Shown: positions 30,094 through 38,097, counted from the stretch's first letter. The stretch is 41,306 nt of DNA from CAYHWE01 sp964360445 (GCA_964360445.1 CAYHWE010000005.1:1-41306), one strand, 5' to 3'. The notes: generated by a model from the sequence alone, not told the origin. Numbers and translations are program-made.

Positions 30094-30972
30094 TTATCCG
30101 GTAATATCCTGCGCCGGAATTTCAAATTCCCTGATCGTCTTATCCTCTCTGCGGACATCGACCATATTTTCTTCCAAATCCGCGGTTTCATCCTTTAACT
30201 TCTTCGCCAATTTACGCATCTTGCCGCCCTTATGCGCGAAAAAATTCACCTTTTCTTTACGGTCCTTGATCTGCTTTTCCATGCGGGCATTCTGCATCTG
30301 TTCCCTTTCGATACGCTTCTGGATTTCCTCGACTACCGAGTAGTAATCGCCAACATACGCTTCGATTGCATGCGTAAATACATCGAGATAGATAACGCCG
30401 TCGGTAAAACAATTCAAGAAATCGGCATCATGGGAAATTACGATTACAGTCTTATCGTTCATGATCAAGAATTCGATCAGATGATCGATCCCGGCTTTAT
30501 CAAGATTATTGGTCGGCTCATCCAAAAGCAGGATATCCGGCTCTTGGATCAAAGCGAATGCCAAAAGCAATCTTGCCTGCTGGCCGCCGGAAAGATCTCC
30601 AACACGCCTGTCTTTAGGGATATTGAAATTTACGGCATCCAAAGCCTTAGCGATCCTTGCGCCGATATTACCCGGAACTACTTCAAAAGCTTTAGCAAAA
30701 TATTGTTCGACAGTCAGGTCCAAGTCTTCGCGCGCGATTGTCTGGCGGGCAGAGCCGATCGTAGCGCCATTAGCGATTGAAATCTTGCCGCTTTTTGGCT
30801 TGAATTCGCCCCTGATCAACCCGAAAAGAGTGCTTTTACCGGCGCCGTTCTGGCCCATCAAAGTGATTTTTGAACCCCTGCGCACGCTGAAGCTGGCCTC
30901 ATCCAAGATAGGCTTTTTATGCAAATATTCAAATGTGACTTCATCAAACCTCAAAACTACTTCTTCGGCCAT
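30094..30972 (-). CDS. ABC-F ATPase, first half (ends at in-frame stop)
   Basis: 292 aa. First nucleotide-binding domain (Walker A GQNGAGKST, signature LSGGQQARLLLA, Walker B ILLLDEPTNNLD, switch His VISHDADF), followed by the ABC-F interdomain linker helices (VEEIQKRIEREQMQNARMEKQIKD). ABC-F proteins act on the ribosome E site to rescue or gate translation. A TAA closes the frame exactly at the linker/second-domain border. Fused length would be about 485 aa, normal for the family. A perfect-consensus promoter and a leader hairpin (AAATACCCG/CGGGTATTT, 30996-31018) precede it. Confidence 0.9.
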   Translation of the reverse strand: MAEEVVLRFDEVTFEYLHKKPILDEASFSVRRGSKITLMGQNGAGKSTLFGLIRGEFKPKSGKISIANGATIGSARQTIAREDLDLTVEQYFAKAFEVVPGNIGARIAKALDAVNFNIPKDRRVGDLSGGQQARLLLAFALIQEPDILLLDEPTNNLDKAGIDHLIEFLIMNDKTVIVISHDADFLNCFTDGVIYLDVFTHAIEAYVGDYYSVVEEIQKRIEREQMQNARMEKQIKDRKEKVNFFAHKGGKMRKLAKKLKDETADLEENMVDVRREDKTIREFEIPAQDITG

Positions 30973-31031
30973 ATGGGTAAAAAAATTTTAACATAAATAC
31001 CCGCCTGGACGGGTATTTTTATACTGAAAAA

Positions 31032-31060
31032 ATTATAACAGTTGCTGGCACTTATGTCAA
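31032..31060 (-). promoter_or_regulatory. Perfect consensus sigma-70 promoter of the ABC-F gene
   Basis: TTGACA, 17 bases, TATAAT on the minus strand; the strongest match in the window. Confidence 0.85.
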
Positions 31061-31069
31061 CTCCTCGTG

Positions 31070-31552
31070 CTATTCAATAATGAGATCAGGCAGATTTTGG
31101 CGGATTTTTTCCAAGTCCTGGGTTGAATAATCATTGCCGGATAATCTCAAAGTCTTTAACTTTTTCAGATTGCCAAGTTCATAAGGCAAGCCTGTTATCT
31201 GGTTATCAGATAAATCCAATGTCTCCAGTTTTTGCAATTGGCCGATTTCCGCCGGCACACCGGTCATGCGATTATTGCTCGCGTCCAACACTCTTAGATT
31301 TTGCAATTGGCCGATTTCCGCCGGCAGTGCTCCCGTTAGTCCATTATCAGAGATATCCAGCTCTTCCAACTCAACCTTCCTTAAAACATCAGCCGGCAGC
31401 TTGGAAAGATTTTTATTGCTTAAATCAAGACGCTTTCCGCTTTCTTCCCTTTTCTCTGAATTTTCCTCTTGTATCGGCGTCCTAAAAGCACAGCCAGTCA
31501 TCACAAAAAGCGAAGAAATCAAAAACGCGGATAAAAATATTTTTTTAGTCAT
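31070..31552 (-). CDS. Leucine-rich repeat lipoprotein
   Basis: 160 aa. Lipoprotein signal with lipobox VMTGC (Cys21), a short charged linker, then about four to five LRR units (LDLSNKNLSKLPADVL, LEELDISDNGLTGALPAEIGQL, LRVLDASNNRMTGVPAEIGQL, LETLDLSDNQITGLPYELGNL, LKTLRLSGNDYS). It would be tethered to the outer face of the membrane and bind proteins. Two adjacent repeats are nearly identical at DNA level (31241-31260 and 31305-31325), so the array may still change by recombination. Confidence 0.85.
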   Translation of the reverse strand: MTKKIFLSAFLISSLFVMTGCAFRTPIQEENSEKREESGKRLDLSNKNLSKLPADVLRKVELEELDISDNGLTGALPAEIGQLQNLRVLDASNNRMTGVPAEIGQLQKLETLDLSDNQITGLPYELGNLKKLKTLRLSGNDYSTQDLEKIRQNLPDLIIE

Positions 31553-31605
31553 ACTTTAAGGATACACTAAAATCCAAAAAAGAAAAGCCCGGTTTGCAAA
31601 AAAAA

Positions 31606-31634
31606 CAAAAACTCCTTTTTTAAAGGAGTTTTTG
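31606..31634 (-). terminator. Terminator of the FN3 gene
   Basis: CAAAAACTCCTTT/AAAGGAGTTTTTG, 13-bp stem with a 3-base loop and a T-run on the minus strand. Confidence 0.88.
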
Positions 31635-31647
31635 CATATGGGTCCGA

Positions 31648-32781
31648 CTAATCTCTTTTTGATTCTTTTTCTTCTTCTTTTCTCTCAGATACTTCTTTCA
31701 ATTTATTTTCTACTTTTTTGGTCTGCTCTTCTTCCTTTTCGATCTTGGTTTCCAATTTCTTAATTTCTTTTTCCAATTTTTCAATTTTATTTTCTGATTT
31801 CTTTACCGCCTTCAGTTTCTCCTTTACGCCTTTTACATTGACTGTCAATGAAGCGGAGACAATCTTATTATCTTTTGTCTTAGCCGTAAAAATCGCTGTT
31901 GAGGTTCCGTTTGTCAGCTCCGTCATCTTTTTCGCGCGGAATTCATAAATGACATCCATTTTCCCATCCTTATCATAATCCTTATATTTCCTTTCGTGCT
32001 GCTTTGCGCCGGCAAATCTGGCTGATAAATGGATGATTTTTTTTACATCCAGGTCAGCGCTTCCAAGAATCACTATTTTTACTTCCTGATTCGATCTCAC
32101 ATTGATCAATTTAACGGCCTTATCGCCTTTTTTGATAAGGATGGTGGCGGCAATCGTTGAAGTCGAGGTCGAGTCTGTCGCAAGAGTTGTTGCTGATGTA
32201 GTCGCTGACTTTTCCGACTCATTGCCGGCCGCGTCAATTGCGCTGATCTGATAGGCGTAAGTAGTTGAAGCGGTAAGGCCTGCATCCTGGAAATTATTCA
32301 CAGAAGACGTCGCCTTATTCACTCCGTTCACATAAACCTTGTAACCGGTAACGCCGACATTATCAGTCGAAGTCGCCCAAGAAAGATTGATTTGGGAAGT
32401 CGAAGTCGGGACCGCCAAAAGGCTTGCCGGTACGGATGGAGCTGAAGTATCAGCAAGAGTCTTAACCCCTGTGCTTGAAGAAAGGGCTGAAACTGTGCTT
32501 GAAGCATCGACCGCAGCCAAATAATAATTATAAATTATAAAAGAAGCAAGGCCGGTATCGACGTAAGAAAGATTTGAGGTTGTCGCAATCGGAGTCGACG
32601 TGCTATTCCTGAAAATCTGGTAACTTACGGCTCCGGTCGAGCTTGCCCAAGATAAATCAACAGAGGTTGGGGTTGTCGAGGTGGCTGTTATGCCTGTCGG
32701 GGGTAATGGCGCATCAGCTGACGCCGCAAAGCCGAGGGAAAAAGCGAGAGCTAATGAGGCTAAATAAAAATATTTTTTCAT
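31648..32781 (-). CDS. Secreted protein with two fibronectin type III domains
   Basis: 377 aa. Signal peptide (MKKYFYLASLALAFSLGFAASA), two FN3 domains (about 25-110, PTGITATSTTPTSVDLSWASSTGAVSYQIFR; and 115-198, PASLLAVPTSTSQINLSWATSTDNVGVTGYKVYVNG), a third beta-rich region without a clear family (about 210-315), and a Lys/Glu coiled coil at the C-terminus (320-377). It is probably on the cell surface or exported, with a binding role. Its upstream region carries the same TGTAATG-N15-CGTC element as ECF sigma gene A, so it may be controlled by that sigma factor. Confidence 0.85.
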   Translation of the reverse strand: MKKYFYLASLALAFSLGFAASADAPLPPTGITATSTTPTSVDLSWASSTGAVSYQIFRNSTSTPIATTSNLSYVDTGLASFIIYNYYLAAVDASSTVSALSSSTGVKTLADTSAPSVPASLLAVPTSTSQINLSWATSTDNVGVTGYKVYVNGVNKATSSVNNFQDAGLTASTTYAYQISAIDAAGNESEKSATTSATTLATDSTSTSTIAATILIKKGDKAVKLINVRSNQEVKIVILGSADLDVKKIIHLSARFAGAKQHERKYKDYDKDGKMDVIYEFRAKKMTELTNGTSTAIFTAKTKDNKIVSASLTVNVKGVKEKLKAVKKSENKIEKLEKEIKKLETKIEKEEEQTKKVENKLKEVSERKEEEKESKRD

Positions 32782-32851
32782 AATTTGTTTTTGAATAGGC
32801 TATTTTTTAAAAAACCTATTATTAATAATTAAGTATGCCTACATTATTAAA

Positions 32852-32877
32852 GACGCCTGAAACCATGAAACATTACA
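32852..32877 (-). promoter_or_regulatory. Candidate ECF-A promoter of the FN3 gene
   Basis: TGTAATG, 15 bases, CGTCTTTAATAA on the minus strand, about 70 bases before the ATG. It matches the site upstream of ECF sigma gene A in all 11 fixed bases and in spacing. Confidence 0.6.
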
Positions 32878-32880
32878 AAA

Positions 32881-32912
32881 TAAAATACCTCCTGAATTCG
32901 GGAGGTATTTTA
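32881..32912 (-). terminator. Terminator of the DUF5676 gene
   Basis: TAAAATACCTCC/GGAGGTATTTTA, 12-bp stem with an 8-base loop. The ECF-type promoter of the next gene begins directly behind it. Confidence 0.85.
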
Positions 32913-32927
32913 TTTTTACTCACTTTT

Positions 32928-33182
32928 TTATTCCTTAATCATATTGAATAAAAAAGTAAACAGCCAAACACCGAGCGCCACCACGATATTCCAAATAATA
33001 AGGCCGGAAACGAAATAACCGAAACTGAAAAAATCGGATTTAAAGGAAACGTCAGCATGCAGGGAATATCTCATGAATAAACTCCTGACTGGCGGATAAA
33101 TTGCCACGCCGGCATAACAAACAATATAAATGATACTTATCCATGCCGATGCGACTTTGAGCAAATGTTTAGTATTAATCAT
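32928..33182 (-). CDS. DUF5676-like two-helix membrane protein
   Basis: 84 aa. An N-terminal helix (ASAWISIIYIVCYAGVAIYPPV) and a C-terminal helix (FSFGYFVSGLIIWNIVVALGVWLFTFLFNMI) with the DUF5676 layout (short start, YxVC in the first helix, GxxxxL...W near the end). Function unknown. The start is fixed by GGGGAGGTG about six bases before the ATG. A perfect 8-bp palindrome (33235-33253) lies upstream. Confidence 0.75.
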   Translation of the reverse strand: MINTKHLLKVASAWISIIYIVCYAGVAIYPPVRSLFMRYSLHADVSFKSDFFSFGYFVSGLIIWNIVVALGVWLFTFLFNMIKE

Positions 33183-33234
33183 ATTTGCACCTCCCCTCTA
33201 TATTCTTTAACCCCAACTTAAAACAATTAATACA

Positions 33235-33253
33235 GCTTTAATGTAATTAAAGC
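33235..33253. promoter_or_regulatory. Perfect palindrome upstream of the DUF5676 gene
   Basis: GCTTTAAT-GTA-ATTAAAGC, 8-bp arms with a 3-base spacer, about 55 bases before the start. Candidate operator; no protein is assigned. Confidence 0.35.
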
Positions 33254-33356
33254 ACTTAAATACCAATATAACAAGCATGAATTCTACTTCCAGGCTTAAT
33301 TTAATAAAAGAGGCCGTAGTTTTCAGTTTCTTTTATTTGCTCATCCTATAAAAAGC

Positions 33357-33479
33357 CTATCTCTTCTTCCTTTTAGCATCTCTCGCCTCAATCATAAGAC
33401 GCTTGATTTCAAGACGCTTTGCTGTCTTGTGGTTGCGTGTTTTTTTACCCTTTCCGACTCCAGTGCTTCTTTTTGCCAT
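33357..33479 (-). CDS. Very basic 40-aa protein
   Basis: MAKRSTGVGKGKKTRNHKTA starts a protein with about half Lys/Arg, followed by a helix-like KRLEIKRLMIEARDAKRKKR. The composition is that of a small ribosomal or nucleic-acid-binding protein, but it matches none I can name (not L32, L34, L36, S21 or bTHX). No ribosome site is seen; a TATAAA-like box lies ten bases before the ATG, so the mRNA may be near-leaderless. It sits beside tRNA-Asn on the same strand. Confidence 0.6.
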   Translation of the reverse strand: MAKRSTGVGKGKKTRNHKTAKRLEIKRLMIEARDAKRKKR

Positions 33480-33524
33480 ATGTGTATTGTTTATAAATAA
33501 ATTGTTTTACACTATCCGCTCAAA

Positions 33525-33548
33525 CGGCACGCCCTTGATGGCGTGCCG
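33525..33548 (-). terminator. Hairpin behind tRNA-Asn
   Basis: CGGCACGCC/GGCGTGCCG, 9-bp stem, but only TTTG follows, so termination may be weak. A second hairpin (CCGCG...CGCGG) lies between it and the tRNA. Confidence 0.5.
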
Positions 33549-33574
33549 CGAGATGACAAAGTCATTTTTCGCGG

Positions 33575-33646
33575 CTCCCGAGGTCGGATTCGAACCGACG
33601 ACCAACTCGTTAACAGCGAGCTGCGCTACCGCTGCGCTACTCGGGA
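33575..33646 (-). tRNA. tRNA-Asn (anticodon GTT)
   Basis: Seen directly on the minus strand: acceptor TCCCGAG/CTCGGGA, D-arm with AGCGCAGCGGTAGCGC, anticodon stem CTCGC/GCGAG around a loop carrying GTT, and the T-arm GTCGGTTCGAATCCGAC. The discriminator is G; the 3' CCA is not encoded (GCCG in the DNA), so CCA must be added by an enzyme. aspS lies nearby, and the window does not show whether asparaginyl-tRNA is made directly or by amidation. Confidence 0.97.
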
Positions 33647-33743
33647 AAAATAAAATATGCGCCTTGTGGGCACTAAAAATATATTAAAACATATGGCGCT
33701 AAATGTCAATGAGCTTCTAACCTAAGGGTTTTTATATAAAAAG

Positions 33744-33768
33744 AGGGCCTGTCTTCATGACAGACCCT
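33744..33768 (-). terminator. Terminator overlapping the NADAR-like stop codon
   Basis: AGGGTCTGTC/GACAGGCCCT (one GU) with a 5-base loop, then CTTTTTATA on the minus strand. The stop codon is inside the hairpin. Confidence 0.8.
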
Positions 33769-34228
33769 TAGTTGAACGTTCTTTAAGCTCTTTTCTTATT
33801 TTCATCAAGCGTGAACAGAACTCTTCTTCAGTTAGAACGGTCTTCTTGGGATCTTTTTCACCTATACTATGAGTAAGAATTTCCTCACCCGTAGCAAGAA
33901 GATCGTCCTGAAATTCAGGAATTCTAGACAAAACCTCATAAATTCTGTCTAATAACCCCTGATATTCACTTGATTCTCTTGGATATTCCCTCCCGAGCCA
34001 CCAGAGAACCTGATGTTTTTGCCAAATTTCATTTCTTTCCTGCCCCCTTGCCTTTGCCTCCCTTCCAGATAGCATACAAATTTCTCTTTGCATTTCCGGA
34101 TTGTCGTACTTCAAGGCCTGCAAAATACCCTCGGGACAAGCACACTGGACGCCATCAAAAACAAAAGGGCGCGCAGTAAAATTAGATAATTTTCTAACAG
34201 GTCCTTTAGCCCCACTTTTAATTTCCAC
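33755..34228 (-). CDS. NADAR-like (YbiA-type) protein
   Basis: 157 aa. GPVRKLSNFTARPFVFDGVQCACPEGILQALKYDNPEMQREICMLSGREAKARG, QVLWWLGREY, ATGEEILTHSIGEKDPKKTVLTEEEFCSRLM follow the order of the NADAR/DUF1768 fold. Known family role: N-glycosidases acting on damaged riboflavin intermediates or ADP-ribose-type nucleosides; the substrate here is unknown. The start is GTG, fixed by GGAGGTG five bases upstream. It has a strong promoter with a palindrome on the -35 box and a leader inverted repeat. Confidence 0.6.
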   Translation of the reverse strand: MEIKSGAKGPVRKLSNFTARPFVFDGVQCACPEGILQALKYDNPEMQREICMLSGREAKARGQERNEIWQKHQVLWWLGREYPRESSEYQGLLDRIYEVLSRIPEFQDDLLATGEEILTHSIGEKDPKKTVLTEEEFCSRLMKIRKELKERSTKGLS

Positions 34229-34261
34229 TAAACACCTCCAGAACAGAAATTTTAAAAAGCA

Positions 34262-34287
34262 GATATTTGTCTATTAAAACAAATATC
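34262..34287. promoter_or_regulatory. Inverted repeat in the NADAR-like leader
   Basis: GATATTTGT/ACAAATATC, perfect 9-bp arms with an 8-base spacer, about 35 bases before the start; could be an operator or an RNA hairpin. Confidence 0.45.
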
Positions 34288-34293
34288 ACGTAA

Positions 34294-34322
34294 ACATAAC
34301 ACAAAAAATGACAATTTGTCAA
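34294..34322 (-). promoter_or_regulatory. Promoter of the NADAR-like gene with palindromic -35
   Basis: TTGACA, 17 bases, TTATGT on the minus strand. The -35 lies in the palindrome TGACAA-T-TTGTCA (34309-34321), a likely repressor site. Confidence 0.65.
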
Positions 34323-34335
34323 TGATACTAAAAAT

Positions 34336-34350
34336 CCCCTTTTTAAGGGG
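34336..34350 (-). terminator. Terminator of the DUF5671 gene
   Basis: CCCCTT/AAGGGG with a 3-base loop, followed by ATTTTTAG on the minus strand. Confidence 0.7.
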
Positions 34351-34365
34351 GAGTTAGTTTATCAT

Positions 34366-35355
34366 TTAGAACATTGGCGCTGGCTTTGGTCCGAAACTAT
34401 TAGCATTGATCCTCTGGGTCAAGCATTGATAGCCGGCGTCATGAGGCCAGCGGTCTTTATAGTAATTGTAACCGATTTCATTTGAAACTTTATTCGTACC
34501 CTTGAATGTTGCGCAAAGCTGATAGGAAGCATTGCTGGTCTGATTGTATACAAACTTCTCTTTGGTTAACGGATCCTGGACATCTTCTTCGCGTAAAAAT
34601 CCTTTAGTCGCATCGATCATTTCATTCAAGTCCATCGGTACGCTCCTGTTTTCGGCGTAATAAGAATTGATTGCGCTATCGATGCGGTCGAACCTTTCCA
34701 GGACTGCATTATCCTGCTTTCTTGCTCTTGTTTCCATCGGCGACTCGACAAAGAAGAAGGCGGAAACCAAGGCGAATAAGACTAGTGCGGCTGTGCCAAA
34801 AAAGTAATATCGGACAACATCATCTTTGATGCCTTCTACCTTTTCTCTTTTGATGTCGTAGAAATAATAAGAGAAAATAATTGTGGCGATCGACATCGCG
34901 GTCAAAGATTTTAAAATAAACTTTGTCGTCAATTCGCCGTCAAGGAAGCTGTACACGGTCGCGACCAGCCAGCCGAGCATGACGACCGAGGAGGCAAAAA
35001 GAATGAAATAAGTCAGCCATTTCCTTATCCCTGAATCCCTGTTCAAGTCTCCGGATTGCAAACTCTTATTGATCTGCCAAGTGGTTATATAATAAATCGG
35101 GGCGGCGATGATTATTGCGGAAATTGCGAACTTCATCACTCCGGAATCGAACATGCCCGGAAAATTATAAGCAAGGTCAATTATTTTCTTATTGATAATC
35201 TGAAAAATGATCATGCCGGTCGATAATGACATGAATATCAAAGCGACGAGCGAAAGCATGTAGAAGAATGCGAATTTTGCCGCATTGCTTGTCACGCCAT
35301 TCCCATTGCCATTCCCATTTTTTTTATTATTTTTTGTAACCGTTTTTATAGCCAT
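34366..35355 (-). CDS. DUF5671 multi-helix membrane protein
   Basis: 329 aa. After a Gly/Asn-rich tail (NGNGNGNG), five membrane segments (about 30-52, 74-90, 109-132, 144-162, 186-206), then a soluble domain of about 120 residues (RFDRIDSAINSYYAENRSVPMDLNEMIDA, YQLCATFKGTNKVSNE) that resembles the mature part of type IV pilin-like proteins in spacing. The first part fits DUF5671. Function unknown. A ribosome site AAAGGGGG lies somewhat far from the ATG; TATAAT precedes the leader. Confidence 0.75.
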   Translation of the reverse strand: MAIKTVTKNNKKNGNGNGNGVTSNAAKFAFFYMLSLVALIFMSLSTGMIIFQIINKKIIDLAYNFPGMFDSGVMKFAISAIIIAAPIYYITTWQINKSLQSGDLNRDSGIRKWLTYFILFASSVVMLGWLVATVYSFLDGELTTKFILKSLTAMSIATIIFSYYFYDIKREKVEGIKDDVVRYYFFGTAALVLFALVSAFFFVESPMETRARKQDNAVLERFDRIDSAINSYYAENRSVPMDLNEMIDATKGFLREEDVQDPLTKEKFVYNQTSNASYQLCATFKGTNKVSNEIGYNYYKDRWPHDAGYQCLTQRINANSFGPKPAPMF

Positions 35356-35409
35356 ATTTTTTATTTATCCCCCTTTAAAAAAATGAGGCGATGAGTATTT
35401 ATGCGAATA

Positions 35410-36189
35410 TTATAACACGAAAAGGAAAAAAATAATAGCTATGGTTATCCTGTAAATGCCGAAAGAGATGAAAGTATGTTTTTCAATGAAGCGCAATAAG
35501 AATTTGATGCTGAAAATAGCGACGACGAAAGAAGTGACAAGGCCGGCAGCCAAGACGCCCCAATCATTCGAGCTGAATTCGCCTGCACTCTTCAAAAGGT
35601 CAAGGCCGGTTGCGGCTAACATGGTTGGAAAAGCCAAGAGAAAGGAAAACTTCACGATCGTCTTCCTATTTACTCCCAACATAAGGCCGCCGATGATCGT
35701 CGCGGCTGAACGGGAAAGGCCGGGAATGATTGCGAAAGACTGGAAAATGCCGATCAAGAAAGATTGCTTCAAGGAGATTGCAGTTATATCTTCACTATCG
35801 ATTCCGTCCTTTTTTTCCCTTCTCCTCTCCCAAAGTTCGAACAAGATGATCAGGATGCCGCCGATGAGCAAAGCCCAGACAACGACCATCTCATTGCCCA
35901 ATAAATATTTTTTTACAATCTTATAAAAAGCGAGTCCGATTACGCCGGTCGGGATGAAGGCGACGATTATCCTTTTCCAAGTTTCAAAACTGTTCAAAAG
36001 CAGCCTAGCATAAAGCACGGCCACGGAAAAAATAGCGCCTAATTGGATGGCGATTTCAAAAGTTTTCGCGAATTCCCCCTTTATGCCTAGGAGCTTTGAG
36101 GCCAGAATAAGATGGCCGGTTGAGGATATGGGCAAGAATTCAGTGACACCCTCGATGACGCCTAATATGAAGGCTTGAAAAAAATCCAT
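35410..36189 (-). CDS. uppP: Undecaprenyl-diphosphatase UppP (BacA)
   Basis: 259 aa with about eight membrane segments. Catalytic motifs: EGVTEFLPISSTGH (residues 13-26) and PGLSRSAATIIGGL. It recycles undecaprenyl diphosphate to the monophosphate carrier for cell-wall synthesis; overproduction gives bacitracin resistance. The start at 36189 is used; the frame open to 36228 runs into a dispersed repeat. A single gene between the DUF5671 gene and aspS. Confidence 0.95.
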   Translation of the reverse strand: MDFFQAFILGVIEGVTEFLPISSTGHLILASKLLGIKGEFAKTFEIAIQLGAIFSVAVLYARLLLNSFETWKRIIVAFIPTGVIGLAFYKIVKKYLLGNEMVVVWALLIGGILIILFELWERRREKKDGIDSEDITAISLKQSFLIGIFQSFAIIPGLSRSAATIIGGLMLGVNRKTIVKFSFLLAFPTMLAATGLDLLKSAGEFSSNDWGVLAAGLVTSFVVAIFSIKFLLRFIEKHTFISFGIYRITIAIIFFLFVL

Positions 36190-36197
36190 AGCACTTT

Positions 36198-36280
36198 TGT
36201 CATCTCGAGTGCTAGCGAGAGATCTCATCCAGCGCGCTTGCCGAGATTTCTCACTCGCTCCCGCTACATTCGAAATGACA
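36198..36280. repeat. MITE-like palindromic repeat with TGTCAT(C/T)TCGA ends
   Basis: The 83-base element starts TGTCATCTCGA and ends TCGAAATGACA (one mismatch to the inverse), with internal GCGAGAGATCTC / GAGATTTCTCACTCGC arms. This end sequence is a dispersed repeat seen in many bacterial genomes (from memory). It fills the aspS-uppP spacer. Confidence 0.65.
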
Positions 36281-36285
36281 GTTGT

Positions 36286-38097
36286 TTATTTCTTCTCTTT
36301 AACTGCAGTTGATTTTATATTAAGTTCTCGTAATTGTTTTTCATCTACCTCGGACGGGCTTTCCATCATCACATCTCTTCCCTGTCCGTCTTTCGGGAAA
36401 GCATACATGTCGCGGATAGAATCCCAATCATTCATGACCATTATCAAACGATCGATTCCAGGAGCGTTGCCGCCGTGCGGAGGCGCGCCATATTCGAACG
36501 CGCGGATCATGCCGCCGAATTTTGCATCAACATCTTCCTTTTTGTAACCAGCGATTTCAAATGCCTTATACATGATTTCCGGTTCATGGTTCCTGATCGC
36601 ACCGCTTGAAACTTCATAGCCATTCAAAACCATGTCATACTGGTAGGCCAAAATATCTAGAGGATTCTTTTCTTCCAACGCTTTCATTCCGCCCTGTGGC
36701 ATCGAGAATGGATTATGGCCGAAATCGATTTTTCCTGTCTGCGCAGGCAGGCCTTCGTCCGTCTCTTCATACATCGGGAAATCAACGACCCAAGACCATG
36801 CCGCTTTCGTATTGTCTTTCAATCCTAATTTCTGCGCGCATTCGTTCCTTATCGCGCCAAGGCTGTCGCAAACGACCTTCCATTTATCCGCGCCGAAAAA
36901 AACGATATCGCCGTTCTTCGCCTCTACCGCTTCCATAATTCCTTTCGTCAAATCATCGCCTAAGAACTTTATGATCGGTGATTGCAATCCGCCGTCTTCA
37001 TTTACGATTATATATGCCAAACCTTTCGCTTTTTTAGTTTTCGCTATTTCAGTCAGCTCATCGATTTCTTTGCGGGTGAATTTCGCGCCGCCGTCGACTT
37101 TCAAGGCATGGACAACACCGCCGTCCTTAACTGCGTTCGAAAAAACCGAGAAACCGCAATCGCGGACAAAATCCGTAACCTGTTTTATTTCCAAATCGAA
37201 TCTCAAGTCCGGCTTGTCGATTCCGTATCTGTTCATCGCGTCTCTCCAAGCGATGCGCCTGAATCTTCCGCCTTCCAAACCGATGACTTCTTTGTTGCTG
37301 AATTTTTCCGTCAATTCCAGCATCAAAGGCTCCATGATAGAAAAGATATCTTCCTGGTCGACAAAACTCATTTCCATGTCCAATTGGTAAAATTCGCCGT
37401 AAGCCCTGTCCTGTCTCGGGTCTTCATCGCGGAAACATGGCGCCACCTGGAAATAACGGTCAACGCCGCCGACCATCAAAAGCTGTTTGAACTGCTGCGG
37501 CGCTTGCGGTAATGCATAGAACTTACCCGGGTAATAGCGGGATGGGACTAAAAAGTCGCGCGCGCCTTCCGGAGATGAGTTCGCCAAAATCGGAGTCTGG
37601 ATATCGATAAATCCGCGGTCATGGAGATAACCGCGCATATGGGTAATGAATTCATCTTTCGTCTTTAACATTTTCTGCAACTTCTCTCGGCGCAAATCAA
37701 CGAAACGGTATTTCAATCTGATCAACTCGCCAGCTTCCTGCCCGCTTTCATCGCTGATTTCGAATGGCGGCGTTTTTGATTTGCCTAAAATTTCCAATCC
37801 ATTAACCTCAATTTCAATCGCGCCGGTATTTAATTTCGAATTGACCATATTGTCCGGCCTGGCAACCACTTTTCCGGTAATCTTTACGACCCATTCACTC
37901 CTTAATTTATCAGCCTCGGCATGCGCCTCTTCGCTGAATTTCGGATCAAAAGTAAGCTGCGTGATACCGTAACGGTCGCGTAAATCAATAAAAATAATAC
38001 CTCCGTGGTCACGGCGGCTATGCACCCAGCCAGCCAATTCAACAGTTTGGCCAACATTAGCTTTATTCAATTCTCCGCAAGTATTTGTCCGCAACAT
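36286..38097 (-). CDS. aspS: Aspartyl-tRNA synthetase
   Basis: 603 aa. An N-terminal OB-fold anticodon domain (VELAGWVHSRRDHGGIIFIDLRDRYGITQL) is followed by a class II catalytic core: motif 2 in YFQVAPCFRDEDPRQDRAYGEFYQLDMEM, a bacterial GAD insertion domain, and motif 3 in GGNAPGIDRLIM. The start at 38097 matches the family; the frame extends 64 codons upstream into AT-rich spacer with TTAACAATT and AGTAAAAAGT direct repeats, which I reject. It charges tRNA-Asp; whether it also charges tRNA-Asn cannot be read. Confidence 0.97.
   Translation of the reverse strand: MLRTNTCGELNKANVGQTVELAGWVHSRRDHGGIIFIDLRDRYGITQLTFDPKFSEEAHAEADKLRSEWVVKITGKVVARPDNMVNSKLNTGAIEIEVNGLEILGKSKTPPFEISDESGQEAGELIRLKYRFVDLRREKLQKMLKTKDEFITHMRGYLHDRGFIDIQTPILANSSPEGARDFLVPSRYYPGKFYALPQAPQQFKQLLMVGGVDRYFQVAPCFRDEDPRQDRAYGEFYQLDMEMSFVDQEDIFSIMEPLMLELTEKFSNKEVIGLEGGRFRRIAWRDAMNRYGIDKPDLRFDLEIKQVTDFVRDCGFSVFSNAVKDGGVVHALKVDGGAKFTRKEIDELTEIAKTKKAKGLAYIIVNEDGGLQSPIIKFLGDDLTKGIMEAVEAKNGDIVFFGADKWKVVCDSLGAIRNECAQKLGLKDNTKAAWSWVVDFPMYEETDEGLPAQTGKIDFGHNPFSMPQGGMKALEEKNPLDILAYQYDMVLNGYEVSSGAIRNHEPEIMYKAFEIAGYKKEDVDAKFGGMIRAFEYGAPPHGGNAPGIDRLIMVMNDWDSIRDMYAFPKDGQGRDVMMESPSEVDEKQLRELNIKSTAVKEKK

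Noticed and set aside
30091..30096. Programmed read-through or a changed genetic code at the ABC-F TAA
   Set aside because: TAA, TAG and TGA all end intact genes here, and no read-through signal was seen; split gene, mutation or sequencing error is simpler.
33403..33687. Plus-strand frame of 94 codons reading EVGFEPTTNSLTASCATAALL
   Set aside because: It is the reverse reading of tRNA-Asn, a well-known false protein annotation.
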